64,000 bases of DNA. It comes from Clonostachys chloroleuca (Eukaryota; Ascomycota; Sordariomycetes; Hypocreales; Bionectriaceae). Every line of letters begins with the position of its first letter. Position 1 is the first letter of the stretch. The stretch covers positions 310,001 through 374,000 of the forward strand of contig JBANAY010000001.1 in assembly GCA_037952775.1 (NCBI GenBank), read 5' to 3'. Made by a program: the position numbers and the translations under genes. The notes below the pieces were generated by a model. It was given only the letters and a program-made list of their open reading frames with translations, was not told the origin of the DNA and searched no databases. This document shows, in pieces, positions 11,821 to 21,131 of the stretch.

Positions 11821-11870
11821 CATTCTGTGCAGCTGTGCGTTCCTCTCCGCATGGTCTTACGTGTCAGCAT
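9735..11870 (-). CDS. Zn2Cys6 transcription factor with fungal-specific TF domain; zinc cluster interrupted by a G28 tract
   Basis: Minus strand. An ATG at 11870 leads into MRRGTHSCTEC, the first Cys pair of a Zn2Cys6 cluster. Next come a homopolymer (28 C on this strand) and about 45 bases, and only then the rest of the cluster, RRRKIRCDSMPGASVCFNC. No GT-AG intron joins the two halves in frame, so the DNA-binding domain is broken as written. Downstream exons splice well: about 11744-11491, 11434-10883 and 10817-9735 (introns of 56 and 65 bases, both phase 0). These encode a Ser-rich linker, the middle homology helices (GLECLILLATLYADEGQ, SWMMYRRGVVVAQL), the LGLPYGFVD element and an acidic C terminus. 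Such proteins are nuclear regulators of clusters. It diverges from the SDR at 12424. The break could be an assembly fault at the homopolymer or a true lesion. Confidence 0.78.
11788..11815. repeat. 28-base poly-G homopolymer tract
   Basis: An uninterrupted run of 28 G on the plus strand (C on the coding strand of the Zn2Cys6 gene). It lies exactly between the two parts of the zinc-cluster coding sequence. In one frame it would encode a polyproline stretch. A run this long is prone to length error in both replication and sequencing. Confidence 0.97.
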
Positions 11871-12020
11871 CGATGCGTACGCAGACGCAGACGTCCTCGG
11901 TGAGCCGCGCACCATGTTTGAGACGTCCTGGTAGACAATGCAGCCCATCGAGTCTCTGCGCGCGGTTGAAGTGATGCTGGCCGACGGAAAATTGCGGGTT
12001 GCCGCGGATGAATTGGCGAA

Positions 12021-12036
12021 TTCGTCCGCGGACGAA
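12021..12036. promoter_or_regulatory. 16-base perfect palindrome containing CCGCGG
   Basis: TTCGTCCGCGGACGAA is its own reverse complement. It is centred on one of two CCGCGG elements in the divergent promoter of a Zn2Cys6 gene and an SDR gene. It is a good candidate operator for a dimeric zinc-cluster protein; function is inferred. Confidence 0.6.
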
Positions 12037-12265
12037 ATGGCCCAATGAGATGGGGCGAATAGGCCGATGTACCCCACTTTCAGTTGAGTGTTGTCGTTGA
12101 TTATTGTGTAGGTTTGTCAATGATCGTCGGAGGAATATCATTATCCAATTACTAATGAGTGTCTCTGACTCCAGGGACTATGATAAAGCCCTTGATCTGT
12201 TTAATAATCGTCTTTTTCGTGCGCGGACAAGTCTTTTTGTTTGATTTGTTTGCCTAGGTAGCAAG

Positions 12266-12273
12266 TATATAAG
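12266..12273 (+). promoter_or_regulatory. TATA-like element of SDR at 12424
   Basis: TATATAAG about 150 bases before the ATG, downstream of the CCGCGG sites. Confidence 0.4.
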
Positions 12274-12423
12274 AGTCTCCTCGTCACAGATCGAGCTATT
12301 CCAATCAACACGAATACTCCGCAAGTACATTTCATACTTTGACTGCCTATCTCTATTAAATCACTAACCTGGTTCCCCTTCATTATTGGAATCTTTTCCG
12401 TTGAGGCACTACAGTTCGCGACA

Positions 12424-13406
12424 ATGGCACCTCTTGTATGGCTCGTAACAGGAGCTTCGGCGGGAATTGGAGCTGCACTCGTGGAAGAAATCGTCCGTCG
12501 AGGCGACAAAGTGATTGCTGCCAACAGGCAAGTCGACCAGATGGCTGATCGCGCTTCGGAGAATGTGTCGCTTCTTGAGCTTGATGTCACGTCTGGCTCC
12601 AAGGTCATTGCAAGCAAAGTCAAGGAGGCCTGGCAGATTTTCGGACACATCGATGTTCTTGTCAACAATGCCGGCACATTCTTGCTCAGTCCCTTCGAGG
12701 ATGTCAGGTAGGCCAGGACCATCTTTGAGATCAAGTCTCATCAGCTGACTCTAGTGCTTTGCGCAGCGATGACGATGCACAGCGCATCTTCCAAACCAAC
12801 GTCTTCGGCCAGCTTCACATGACGCGGGCCATTCTCCCATTCTTCCGCCAACAGGGATCAGGAACAATCACTTTCACCGCCTCGAACCAACTCTGGGGCA
12901 ACATGCCCTACACGACGTACTACAACATGACCAAGTGGGCAAACAGCTCCTTTGCCGAGTCGCTGCACAAAGAAGTCTCCTCTCTCGGCATCCGCTGCGT
13001 CGCCTTTGAGTGTGGCGGTGTTGTCACGCGTATTTTCGAGCCGCGAGAGAAGGACAAAGTCGCGTCAAAGCAGAATAAGGAGGACAAGAGTCCCACCGAA
13101 GCATACGTGCCAGGACTCACCGATATCTCGCAGGCTGTGGCTGAATGGGGAATGCCTCCCGGAGACCCTGTCAAGGTCGCAAAGGCCATGGCTGATGTAG
13201 TTAAGGGCGAGGGTAAGGCGGCTGGTAGAGTCTGGTCTTCACGGATTGCTCTAGGTTCAGATTCTCTTCAATGGTGGAAGATCAAAAGACAACAGGAGGC
13301 CGTGGTGATGGATCGGTGGGAGGACGTCACCATCAGCACGGATCGTGACAATGCAGTGCTCTCCGACAAGTTGGATCGCTTTGCTATGATAGCTGGGGCT
13401 GAGTAA
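12424..13406 (+). CDS. Short-chain dehydrogenase/reductase (classical SDR)
   Basis: Two exons, 12424-12707 and 12767-13406, give 924 bases, 307 residues. Landmarks of a classical SDR are all present: cofactor loop TGASAGIGAAL near residue 10, Asp before the NNAG motif (DVLVNNAGTFL), Ser in TFTASNQLW, and Tyr-Lys in YYNMTKWA. The later FECGGVVTRIFEP segment matches the region after the PG motif. These enzymes oxidise alcohols or reduce ketones with NAD(P)H in the cytosol; this subgroup is common in fungal secondary metabolism and detoxification, but the substrate is unknown. The 59-base intron has a GTAGGC donor and GCGCAG acceptor. It is divergently arranged with a Zn2Cys6 gene and looks intact. 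Confidence 0.92.
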
Positions 13407-13814
13407 CATTTAATATAAGGTTTTATAGCTACTTGTGTGAAAAAAAGGAGCTCAACCTTCACTTAGTAATAATGCAGTCTCTCATCCTCGCCGATTAACA
13501 AAAAGAGATATAGGGATCAAAGAACGAAAATCCATTAAATGTCACTTGGCCATTTATAACATCCATACTTTTACGAATCGCGTTCATCCGAGTGCGATAG
13601 CTCATAGCCGACTGGCTATCATTTTTTTGTGCTGCCGTTTGCTCCAGTTACCTCCAGGATACGGCCAGTGTTCCCTTGGGACTTTTTGCGCATAGCAATG
13701 CTTAAGCCACTAGTAAGAAGATTCCTACAAAGTCGCGCAGTTAGTCATAGCTCTATTGAGCATGATGGGAGAGCTGAAGCTATGCTCAGGACATGGTACT
13801 TCGGAGAACTTTGC
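13407..13814. other. Intergenic, SDR 3' region to NLR relic
   Basis: About 400 bases with A/T-rich tracts near 13430-13560 and 13621-13627. No gene, RNA or repeat is supported; the right part may hold the degenerate 3' end of the NLR-like relic. Confidence 0.4.
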
Positions 13815-16565
13815 TTACTTTGCTTCTCGAGTCTCACCAAGTTGGAGTTTCACAGAGGCGAGCTTATAAGCGGTGGATGCTACAGTAGAGTCGCCGGGCT
13901 GGTGGTTTTCTCGTAGTTCCAAAGCTCGTTGATACCTCGCTTTGGCTTCTGCAAATTCCTTGTGATCTTTGTGGATGCCTCCAGCAATAAACTTACCAGC
14001 GGCAACCCACAGAGGCATCATGCTCATTGTCTCATCTTTCAGATACGTCTCGGCTTCGCTAAGCTTCTCTCTAGCATTGACAAGTTACCCCTTGCTCGAT
14101 ATTAGCGAGCGAGGTTGAGGGATGCGCGACAAAGGTCCACACAAGTTGGGATGTTGCTCTCCTTCAACCTTGCTTCTGAGTCAAGGTGTACAGTAAGCCT
14201 TGTCAAGCTTCCCTTGAACCGCCCAGAGATTGCCGAGATTGTTGATACAGCCGCCAATGCGATCATCATCCGGACTGAGGCGTTTTATTTGTATGTCTGC
14301 GGCCTGCCGCATTGATTCCTCGGTACGCTTATAGTGGAGCGATTGCCAGGCAATGAGGGCGTCCGTGTTGAGACGTTGTGATTTGACAATATCAAGCTCC
14401 GCATTATCGCCTCTGTATAACTCGCAACCTAGATAGGCGGCTTCGAGGAGCTTACCACAGCTTTCCACTCCGTCAGTTTCATAAGGAACCTATTTCCTAG
14501 TTAGAAAACGATCTGACGTGAGAATAAGCCGAGCTTGAGTACTACCAAGCACTGTTACTAAGAAGCTCGATGAAACAGAGGGAAGGCTCTATGATGGTGC
14601 CGCGTTTATTGATGTAGAGGACTCTTTTTGCTAGGCTTTGACCGTGCTTGATATATTTTTGGTAGGCTGCCCATTTCTCATACATTGGGTCATCTTTCCT
14701 TTGCTTGGGGAAAGCTTCCCCCTAAGAGGAGAGACGCCGAGAAAAAGATCTCGTTGATAGTTGATGTTTCTACGTGTTGGATAAAAAGGTTTTGCGTAAG
14801 TCGGTGGACCTGAAGACTCCTGCTAGTTTTCTTAATGAGTGCTGCTCCACGAAGCTTCTGTATTTCCTTAAGAAGCCTGCAGTCACAGTATTAGCTGCAG
14901 CGTCCAGTTGTTGATGGATGAACACGAACTATATTGGCTTACCCTAACTGTATCCGACAGAACTTTAGATGCTGCTCTGGTAGCTGAAAATGCGACGCAG
15001 GCTCAAAGAGTTCCTGCAGGATTGAGTTTGCGGATAAGAGGCTCAGCACCCCGAGAAGATGCAGCGTGGAGAGCGTCTTGGAGAAATTTCCAAACGTCGC
15101 CTTCGACACCATGTCTCGGCTTTTGGGGTAGAAAATATCACTTCCCATTCCTCGCTCCGAATGAAGGACGGAAGACTCCTCCTCATCAAGTTCCAAAAAT
15201 TCTTGGACTGACATTTCACAGAGTTTAATGAGGCCAGCGATTTGGTCGATTGCCAGCGGCACGCCGTCCAATTCAGTGAGCAGTTTCTTAGCTGCATTTG
15301 CTTCTTTAGAGTCATCATTACTCCAGCTCTCTACTGATGACTTGAAGAAATCAAACCTTTCACTGTCGTTAAAAGTGTCTAGCTGTTCGCCTTCACCAGC
15401 AGGGCGCCCAGCTAATCGATAGTCTCGGCTCGTTATGATGGCTGACCCTAGGTGACGAGGCCAGTAGTTGAGGATGTTGTCCCAGCTCTCCACATTGTCG
15501 AACAGAAGAATCCAATCTCGACCTGGAATCCGAAAATGTCTATTAGAATTATGCGCACTTAAGGATGTGTGAAATAAATGGCTCCCTACTTGTTGTCCTT
15601 AACCAGGTTTCGACGGCTTCTCGGACTTGTTCTGCGTTGTCATATGGGTTCACCCCAGGTAATTGAAGAGACAGCGCAATTTCAAGGAATGACTCGGATG
15701 GAAACCTTCTTTTCACTGTTGATCCAAAAGATCGCGTCATAGAAATCTCGATGTTGGCACATATAAGCCAATGCCACCTGAGTCTTGCCAACACCACCGG
15801 TGCCATCGACGGTGTAGCACCGAAACCCGGGCTGTTTTTTTTTTGGACCGGTTGAGATAATTGTTTATTCTTTCCGAGATGAGTTTCTTGAAATTCATGT
15901 TCAGCTCAGACCAAGGATCTGCCTCTCCCGCCCATTGCCGAGACGACATTCCTCGATGAATCGCTACATATTGTCATCAAGCGCCTCTAGCAATCGAGGA
16001 GTGTGACTGCAAGGTGTCAAAGGCGCTCTTAATAGGGTTTTTTTTTTTTTTTGGTCCGAATGAATTTGATGCAGGTATAATGCAAAAGTCCACTGTGGAT
16101 TCCCTAACATCGTCTTGAGCCGGGAAAAATTGAACTATTTGCACTACTTGGCGTATCGCCTTTCTCAGATCAGTGTGGTGCTCAGTAAACTTCGACGCAG
16201 TCTGTGTGGAAGCTGATGAACACTAATAATGGCTGTTCAGAAAGCTTAGTTATTGGATTGATAGAAGGCGGACATACATTGATAAGAAGATGGAACAGTC
16301 CCCAGAACAAGGACATGCTCTCAGGCGGGCGCCCTAATGCCATAGCGACCCAGAGAGAGAATGGCATTGTCTCTTGCAAAATCACTCGAAGATTGCTTGA
16401 AAATTGTTGTAACCATTAATGCTGGCCGTGATCTTTCCGGGACTCAATCTCATTGATGATATGGGCAGTATAGTTGCGGTCAGCACTGGACTTTCCCAGC
16501 TCAAGGGATTCCTTAAAGTCCAACTTTACCAGTTTACTTTCTAGCTTCCGCGTACAAGCTTCCAT
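13815..16565 (-). pseudogene. Relic of a fungal NLR-like (NB-ARC P-loop plus TPR) gene
   Basis: Minus-strand segments occur in the order of a STAND/NLR protein. An N-terminal helical part (16565 down to about 16280) ends SLWVAMALGRPPESMSLFW, followed by TASKFTEHHTDLRKAIRQVV. A P-loop CYTVDGTGGVGKTQVALAYM lies around 15770-15830, then DAIFWINSE. Next come an ITSRDYRLAG box and LDGVPLAIDQIAG (NB-ARC GLPL type) at 15230-15430, then TPR pieces with INNLGNLWAVQGKLDKA (14181-14300) and KARYQRALELREN (13880-13960). NLRs in fungi mediate non-self recognition and cell death. As written it is broken: an in-frame TAA at 16416-16418, a frame jump after DAIFWINSEKKVSIR near 15690-15710, an A10 run at 15835-15844 around another frame change, and several stops among the TPRs. 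Some gaps may be introns, but the stop at 16416 cannot be spliced out simply. Confidence 0.7.
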
Positions 16566-17777
16566 TTCTGTTTGAGAAACTACTCAAAATAACTTGAGAT
16601 AAGTCAGTCATATCTCAATTATCAGTACCGCAGCTAGCTTCACTGGGAATCAATATACTCTGTCTTTGTATCCGATGTCATGGAACTGGTGATCGATTTA
16701 ATAACCATGGCGTGGTCAATGTGATACTTAGAGGTAGCACAATGGTACAAAATTACCACGAGGTTCAAGAGATGATCTTGTCGACAAGTCGAGGCTCTCT
16801 AAAAGAATGTAGTGGGACAAAATCTTAAATGAAGTTCAAAGGCAGATAAATTAGTAGGCCAGGAACGGGCGACTGAAATCATAAGCTCCCAACGGTTACA
16901 CGAACGTTTTTTTTTTTTTTTTTGAGCTCTTTCTTCTCCCCTCTCCCCTCCTTTTCTCTCCCTTTTCCCCGATTTGAATCCCTATCACTTACTGCATACA
17001 AATCGGAGCGAGAGGGAAGATGCCTTGGACAAGTGGGGGTCCACCAAAGCTCACCGGCCAGCGACCATGTCTGAGGCTCTTTTGTCCAGGGCTTACGGCG
17101 CAAACTGCTATTTTCAACTCAAATGTGTCATAGATAAGGACAAGAGTAAGCTGACGAGCAGATGCTACGACAACCAATAACAACGCAAGGTGAGCCGGAT
17201 CTGCAAGTCTTGTGATACCGTGTTGCACGGTGAAAGTGAGGGGTAGAAGTACTAGGAAGTACTCATTCTTACCTTAAACCATTACAAATATAGTCTTTGT
17301 AACACATTAACGATTCGCTGCAGACCATGGTTCATGCGACTCAGCTTGTGTTGGGAAGGGGAAAATGCTGTCGGTTCTTACCTGGCCGGTAGTGATATTT
17401 ACATTGAGATGATCTGATAATAGTTTGGTTTAGTAATTCAGGGCTCTCTACGGATTAATAGCGAATTTTCAACGGAACTACAGTATTTGATATATAATTA
17501 TGGCAATATTAAAATGTATACCGCTTGAAATAGGATAATTCATTTGTGAATTTTCAGCAGGACTATTAGTTGTTTTACAGCATGTAAGCTTGTGTGATAT
17601 TTTAGGTTAAATTGAAGTAAATATAACTTAATTTTCTGATCTCATACTCTATAATCAATTGCAATGGCCGGCCGGTAAAAAGCAAGGCATTGTTGGGATA
17701 AATAGGCCACACTATTTCTTCTACCAAGTGAAAAACGGGCTTCTGAACATGAAAGCCTGGATCTTAGCACTATTTCT
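16566..17777. other. Intergenic, low-complexity and AT-rich
   Basis: About 1.2 kb without a supported gene. There is a 16-base T-run near 16908-16923 followed by a pyrimidine-rich strand asymmetry to about 16970, and an AT-rich stretch at 17270-17660. An imperfect duplication at its right end is listed separately. Confidence 0.4.
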
Positions 17778-17823
17778 CTACAGCTGAAAACCGGGCTTCT
17801 GAACATGAAGACCTGAATCTTGG
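17729..17823 (+). repeat. Imperfect tandem duplication of about 40 bases
   Basis: GGGCTTCTGAACATGAA occurs at about 17737-17753 and again at about 17793-17809. Similar bases flank each copy (tgaaaaacgggc / tgaaaaccgggc before; gcctggatctt / acctgaatctt after). Spacing is about 56 bases. The second copy forms the 3' end of the amidase-like frame, so the duplication probably arose from the gene's C-terminal coding end. Confidence 0.7.
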
Positions 17824-18600
17824 CCAGGCTCTGCCCAGCTCAGGTCTGGGGTTTGACGAGAAGGAAACATTGCCTCCCAGGCACTCATAACCTCGATAAG
17901 TTTTGGCTCGGTATTTGGTAGCCCTAACAACTGAGCTCCAAACGGATGTCCATTGATTTTGGCATATCCGAGTGGTACCGTAGCTGCCGGTGTCACTGCA
18001 CGAGGGGGTCAGAGCCTATCATTAATATAAAATCGCAATCAAAATGTACTTACTGCTACTTGTTGACACTGACTGGACTGGGTTGTCCACTGGCGCCACA
18101 ATAACGTTTAAATTGTGCTGGTGAATCGTTTTCTCTACCCCATCTTTACAGCTTTGGAATAAAATAGGTCTCGAAGAAATGGGAGGTCCTGCGGTTTCGC
18201 AGTACTCTCCGCTGCAACAATGAGGCCTTCCTGGCCCGTGTTGCCTATTCTCTGTCAGTAGGGGGCTCTAGGACATGTACTGAGAAGAAGAACAGGCTTT
18301 GACGAACCAAGTGGGAGCTCCAAGTCCGGATTCTGCGTGTTACAAGCAATCACCTCGTCAAGGGTCTTCACTGTCCAATTTTCAAGAGATTGAAGATATT
18401 CGTTAAAAGAGAAATCTTGACCTCGGCATCCATATGCTCAAGTTCAGCCACGTACACTTGACGTCCTGCGATAGCCTAATAAAACGCACTAGTGTTGGAT
18501 CCCAGCAGGGGCTCGCCTTTGGGGAAGAATGTTTCATAAGCCGGAATTTCGACAGGATAAACCACCTGCCGTCACAAATCCCGGATAGTCTTCATAGCCC
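17778..18600 (-). pseudogene. Amidase-signature family C-terminal relic
   Basis: Minus-strand pieces match the C-terminal half of fungal amidases in order: VVYPVEIPAYETFFP near 18520-18560, FSFNEYLQSLENWTVKTLDE at 18350-18410, GQEGLIVAAEST near 18200-18240, TIHQHNLNVIVAPVDNP near 18080-18140, then TPAATVPLGYAKINGHPFG and a final LIEVMSAWEAMFPSRQTPDL at 17840-17990. The order is right but frames change repeatedly and stops intervene (for example after NTSAFY). The catalytic Lys/Ser-Ser half is not recognisable. I infer a decaying gene of an enzyme that hydrolyses amide bonds. Short introns may account for some breaks but not all. Confidence 0.6.
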
Positions 18601-18980
18601 ACTCAAACTTTGCTTTCTTCAGGAAAGTTAGAATGTGTATCCACTGTATCTGTAGGAAGTCACTCACGGTTTCACCAGGGAAACTTGGGTCGGCTTCCTT
18701 GGCATCATCCTCTATCGCCCATAGGTCCGGGTCTATTCGAAACCTATCGTAGGTGCAGCTCACTGATATTGGTGCTTCCTATGAGTGCATGAGTACCTTG
18801 GGTGCCCATCAAGTACATGTACCCTGCATCGGAACTAAGGATCCTTCTCTCCCTAATCCCATTGAGCCTGTGGTTACATAGGTAACTAACACTTGGATTA
18901 AGCTTGCCTACACTCGTCATTTGCGAACCCTCGATCTCCGGTAAGAGCCAAGCCTCGGCAAAGTCTTGAAACGAGATCAA
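18572..18980 (-). other. Unidentified coding-like fragments
   Basis: Two minus-strand open stretches upstream of the amidase relic, 18572-18763 (containing DPDLWAIEDDAKEADPSFPG) and 18744-18980 (ending THALIGSTNISELH), have protein-like composition but no complete gene can be built from them. The second faintly resembles the linker before the amidase serines (gKtNlSE-like). They may be upstream parts of the same relic or pieces of another gene. Confidence 0.3.
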
Positions 18981-19255
18981 TGATCATTAAAAAGAAACAA
19001 GATAACAGTGTATAGTGATATCATTTTTTAACAAATTTATTTCAAACCTCAGAATCTACAATGTTGGTGTTTTTAGGTGCCTAGTACTTAATAAGCAGTC
19101 AATTATTATAGATCTATATTTTAAATAGTGCCCATACCATACCCTATACTCACCCAAACTACATGTACCTTGCCTGAAGTTCTGTCCCACTTAACAATTT
19201 TACTCACAATCCAGTGCCTACCTACCTCAGGTAGTGAATCGAAAACAAAGTTGTC

Positions 19256-20835
19256 ATGGCATCGTGTCCAGCAACATCGAGGCAAACGCCTGCTCTGAAG
19301 CCATCAACCTCTTTCCCATCATATCTGGCTTCGTATCCTCGGCGTTATATGATAATGCCTTCTCCATGGACACGCTACAGCCTTGGTCGCAAACTGCAGT
19401 TGTTTTCGACGCAGCTCTCACAATCAGAGCCGCGCACCTTCCCCTCCCACGGGTTTGATATCATTGACAAAAATCAACTCATTGAAGAAGAAGAAATGCC
19501 CGAATATAAACCCGAGCACTTTTATCCTGTCCGCCTAGGCGAAGTATTTCATGACAGGTTCCAAATAATGACCAAGCTGGGCTTCGGCTCGTCCTCCACC
19601 ATATGGCTTGCGCGAGACCTCCGGTAAGTATCTTGCTAGTTACGACGAAAGATCTAGCTTACCATAGATTAAGGGATCATCAATATGTGGCTCTCAAAAT
19701 TTACATTCACAATTCTGTCAAACACCGTGAGCGTCCTTTTTATGAGCATCTTGACAAGGTCCTTCCTAGCAAGCATGTAGGCGCCGCCAATGTCAGGAAG
19801 CTTGTGGATTCCTTTGAAGTATCTGGGCCCCATGGCAAGCACATTGCCTTAGTCCTTCAAGTCTCTCAAATGAGTTTGCGTGATATGGACACGGTGTTCA
19901 TGAAAGGTCGTGGATTTGACGAGGAGTTCGTCAAAGGCACTATCAAGGAACTTCTTGAGGCTATTGATTTTATGCACACCGAAGTTCAGGCAGTGCATAC
20001 AGGTCGGTAACATTTCTTCCCTTGGTATCTTTTATGCACAATTTATTGGACAATTCGACGGATGTTGACCGAAACCAAATCAGATGTGCATCCGGGTAAC
20101 TTGTTGCTTGGCCTGAACGATAACTCCCTGTTCAAGGCGCTGGAGGACAATGAGTTCTCGAATCCTGTTCCTCGAAAAGAACTATCTGATCGAACTATAT
20201 ATTTCTCTCGTCTCATGAAGCCAAAGGTTGGCCCACTCCTTCTCTCCGATTTTGGGGAGGTCAGATTAGGACCTGGACCCCATGTGGGCGATATCATGCC
20301 AATCATGTATAGAGCTCCCGAGACGCTTCTATGTATTCAATGGAGTTACCCAGTCGACATTTGGAGCGTTGGGCTCACTGTGGGTCGAACAAGAGTTGTT
20401 TTGTATTCTCAGTTTGATGCTAACTATCCTTAGGCATGGAATCTCCTTGAAGGGAAGCCACTCTTTAGTGCCCTTAAAAGCGATGGGACCTTGTCGGACG
20501 GAGCGCATTTCTCCGAACTCATCGCCGCCCTGGGACCGCCGCCTGCTTCGTTGCTTGCTAGGCACCGTGAGAGAGCACTAGAGTATTGGGATGAGAACGG
20601 TACGTGCATCAACGTATGAGCTATTGTGGGGCTTTGCTGATTATCCTTTTCATCATCAGGTAAATGGGGCGACTTTGTTCCTATTCCAGCAGAGAAAACG
20701 CTGGAGGCATCCGAAACAAAGTTGACGGATAAGACCAAGTTCCTCCAGTTCATACGAAGAGCCCTCACCTGGGACCCTAACGAGCGCCCAACAGCCAAGA
20801 AGCTTCTACAGGACCCGTGGTTACTATACAATTGA
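19256..20835 (+). CDS. SRPK-like serine/threonine protein kinase
   Basis: Five exons (19256-19623, 19674-20002, 20084-20379, 20434-20599, 20660-20835) give 1335 bases, 444 residues. An N-terminal extension of about 85 residues precedes the kinase core: glycine loop KLGFGSSSTIWLARD, Lys in HQYVALKIYI, catalytic loop HTDVHPGN (split by intron 2), LLLSDFGEVRLG, RAPE in MYRAPETLL and DIWSVGLT. The Gly-Pro-rich spacing before the APE and the HTD form of the catalytic loop are typical of SR-protein kinases and their lineage-specific fungal relatives. The usual Lys two residues after Asp in HTDxKPxN is His here, so activity may be altered. C-terminal helix ends DPNERPTAKKLLQDPWLL. Such fungal kinases are often expanded and of unknown substrate. 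Convergent with the ABC transporter. Confidence 0.88.
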
Positions 20836-21131
20836 ATGAAGTGACTGTTCCAGCATTGCTGCATTGTATTTGGATACTCTTAGTAGAGATTGAGAACATT
20901 AAGCGGGACTTCATGATAGAACCATAGTAGCCGTAGGCGCCATACAACGTGATCTTATTTGTAATTATATAGTAAAAGTCTCTAGTGTCAACTAGGAGTC
21001 TGATGAAAATAAAAATAAAAGAATAGATTAACAAAGGAAATCTATGTCTATATGTGATGATGTGTAGGACCCAGCAAATGGAGTCATGCGAAAAGAACTC
21101 CTATCCTAACTTGGTTACCATTTTCAAGGAC

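Larger units (their letters stand above)
11871..12423. promoter_or_regulatory. Bidirectional promoter between Zn2Cys6 regulator and SDR
   Basis: A 553-base region between divergent starts. It contains two CCGCGG hexamers (12002-12007 and 12026-12031), which are back-to-back CCG/CGG half-sites of the type read by Zn2Cys6 dimers, and a TATA-like TATATAAG at 12266-12273 about 150 bases before the SDR ATG. The simplest reading is that the neighbouring regulator, if functional, acts here. Confidence 0.55.

Noticed and set aside
11745..12077. Proline-rich 110-codon frame as a separate protein
   Set aside because: It is the zinc-cluster start of the regulator read through the homopolymer; the upstream part is promoter sequence.
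12201..12741. Minus-strand frames opposite the SDR
   Set aside because: They mirror the codon pattern of the plus-strand SDR and have no features of their own.
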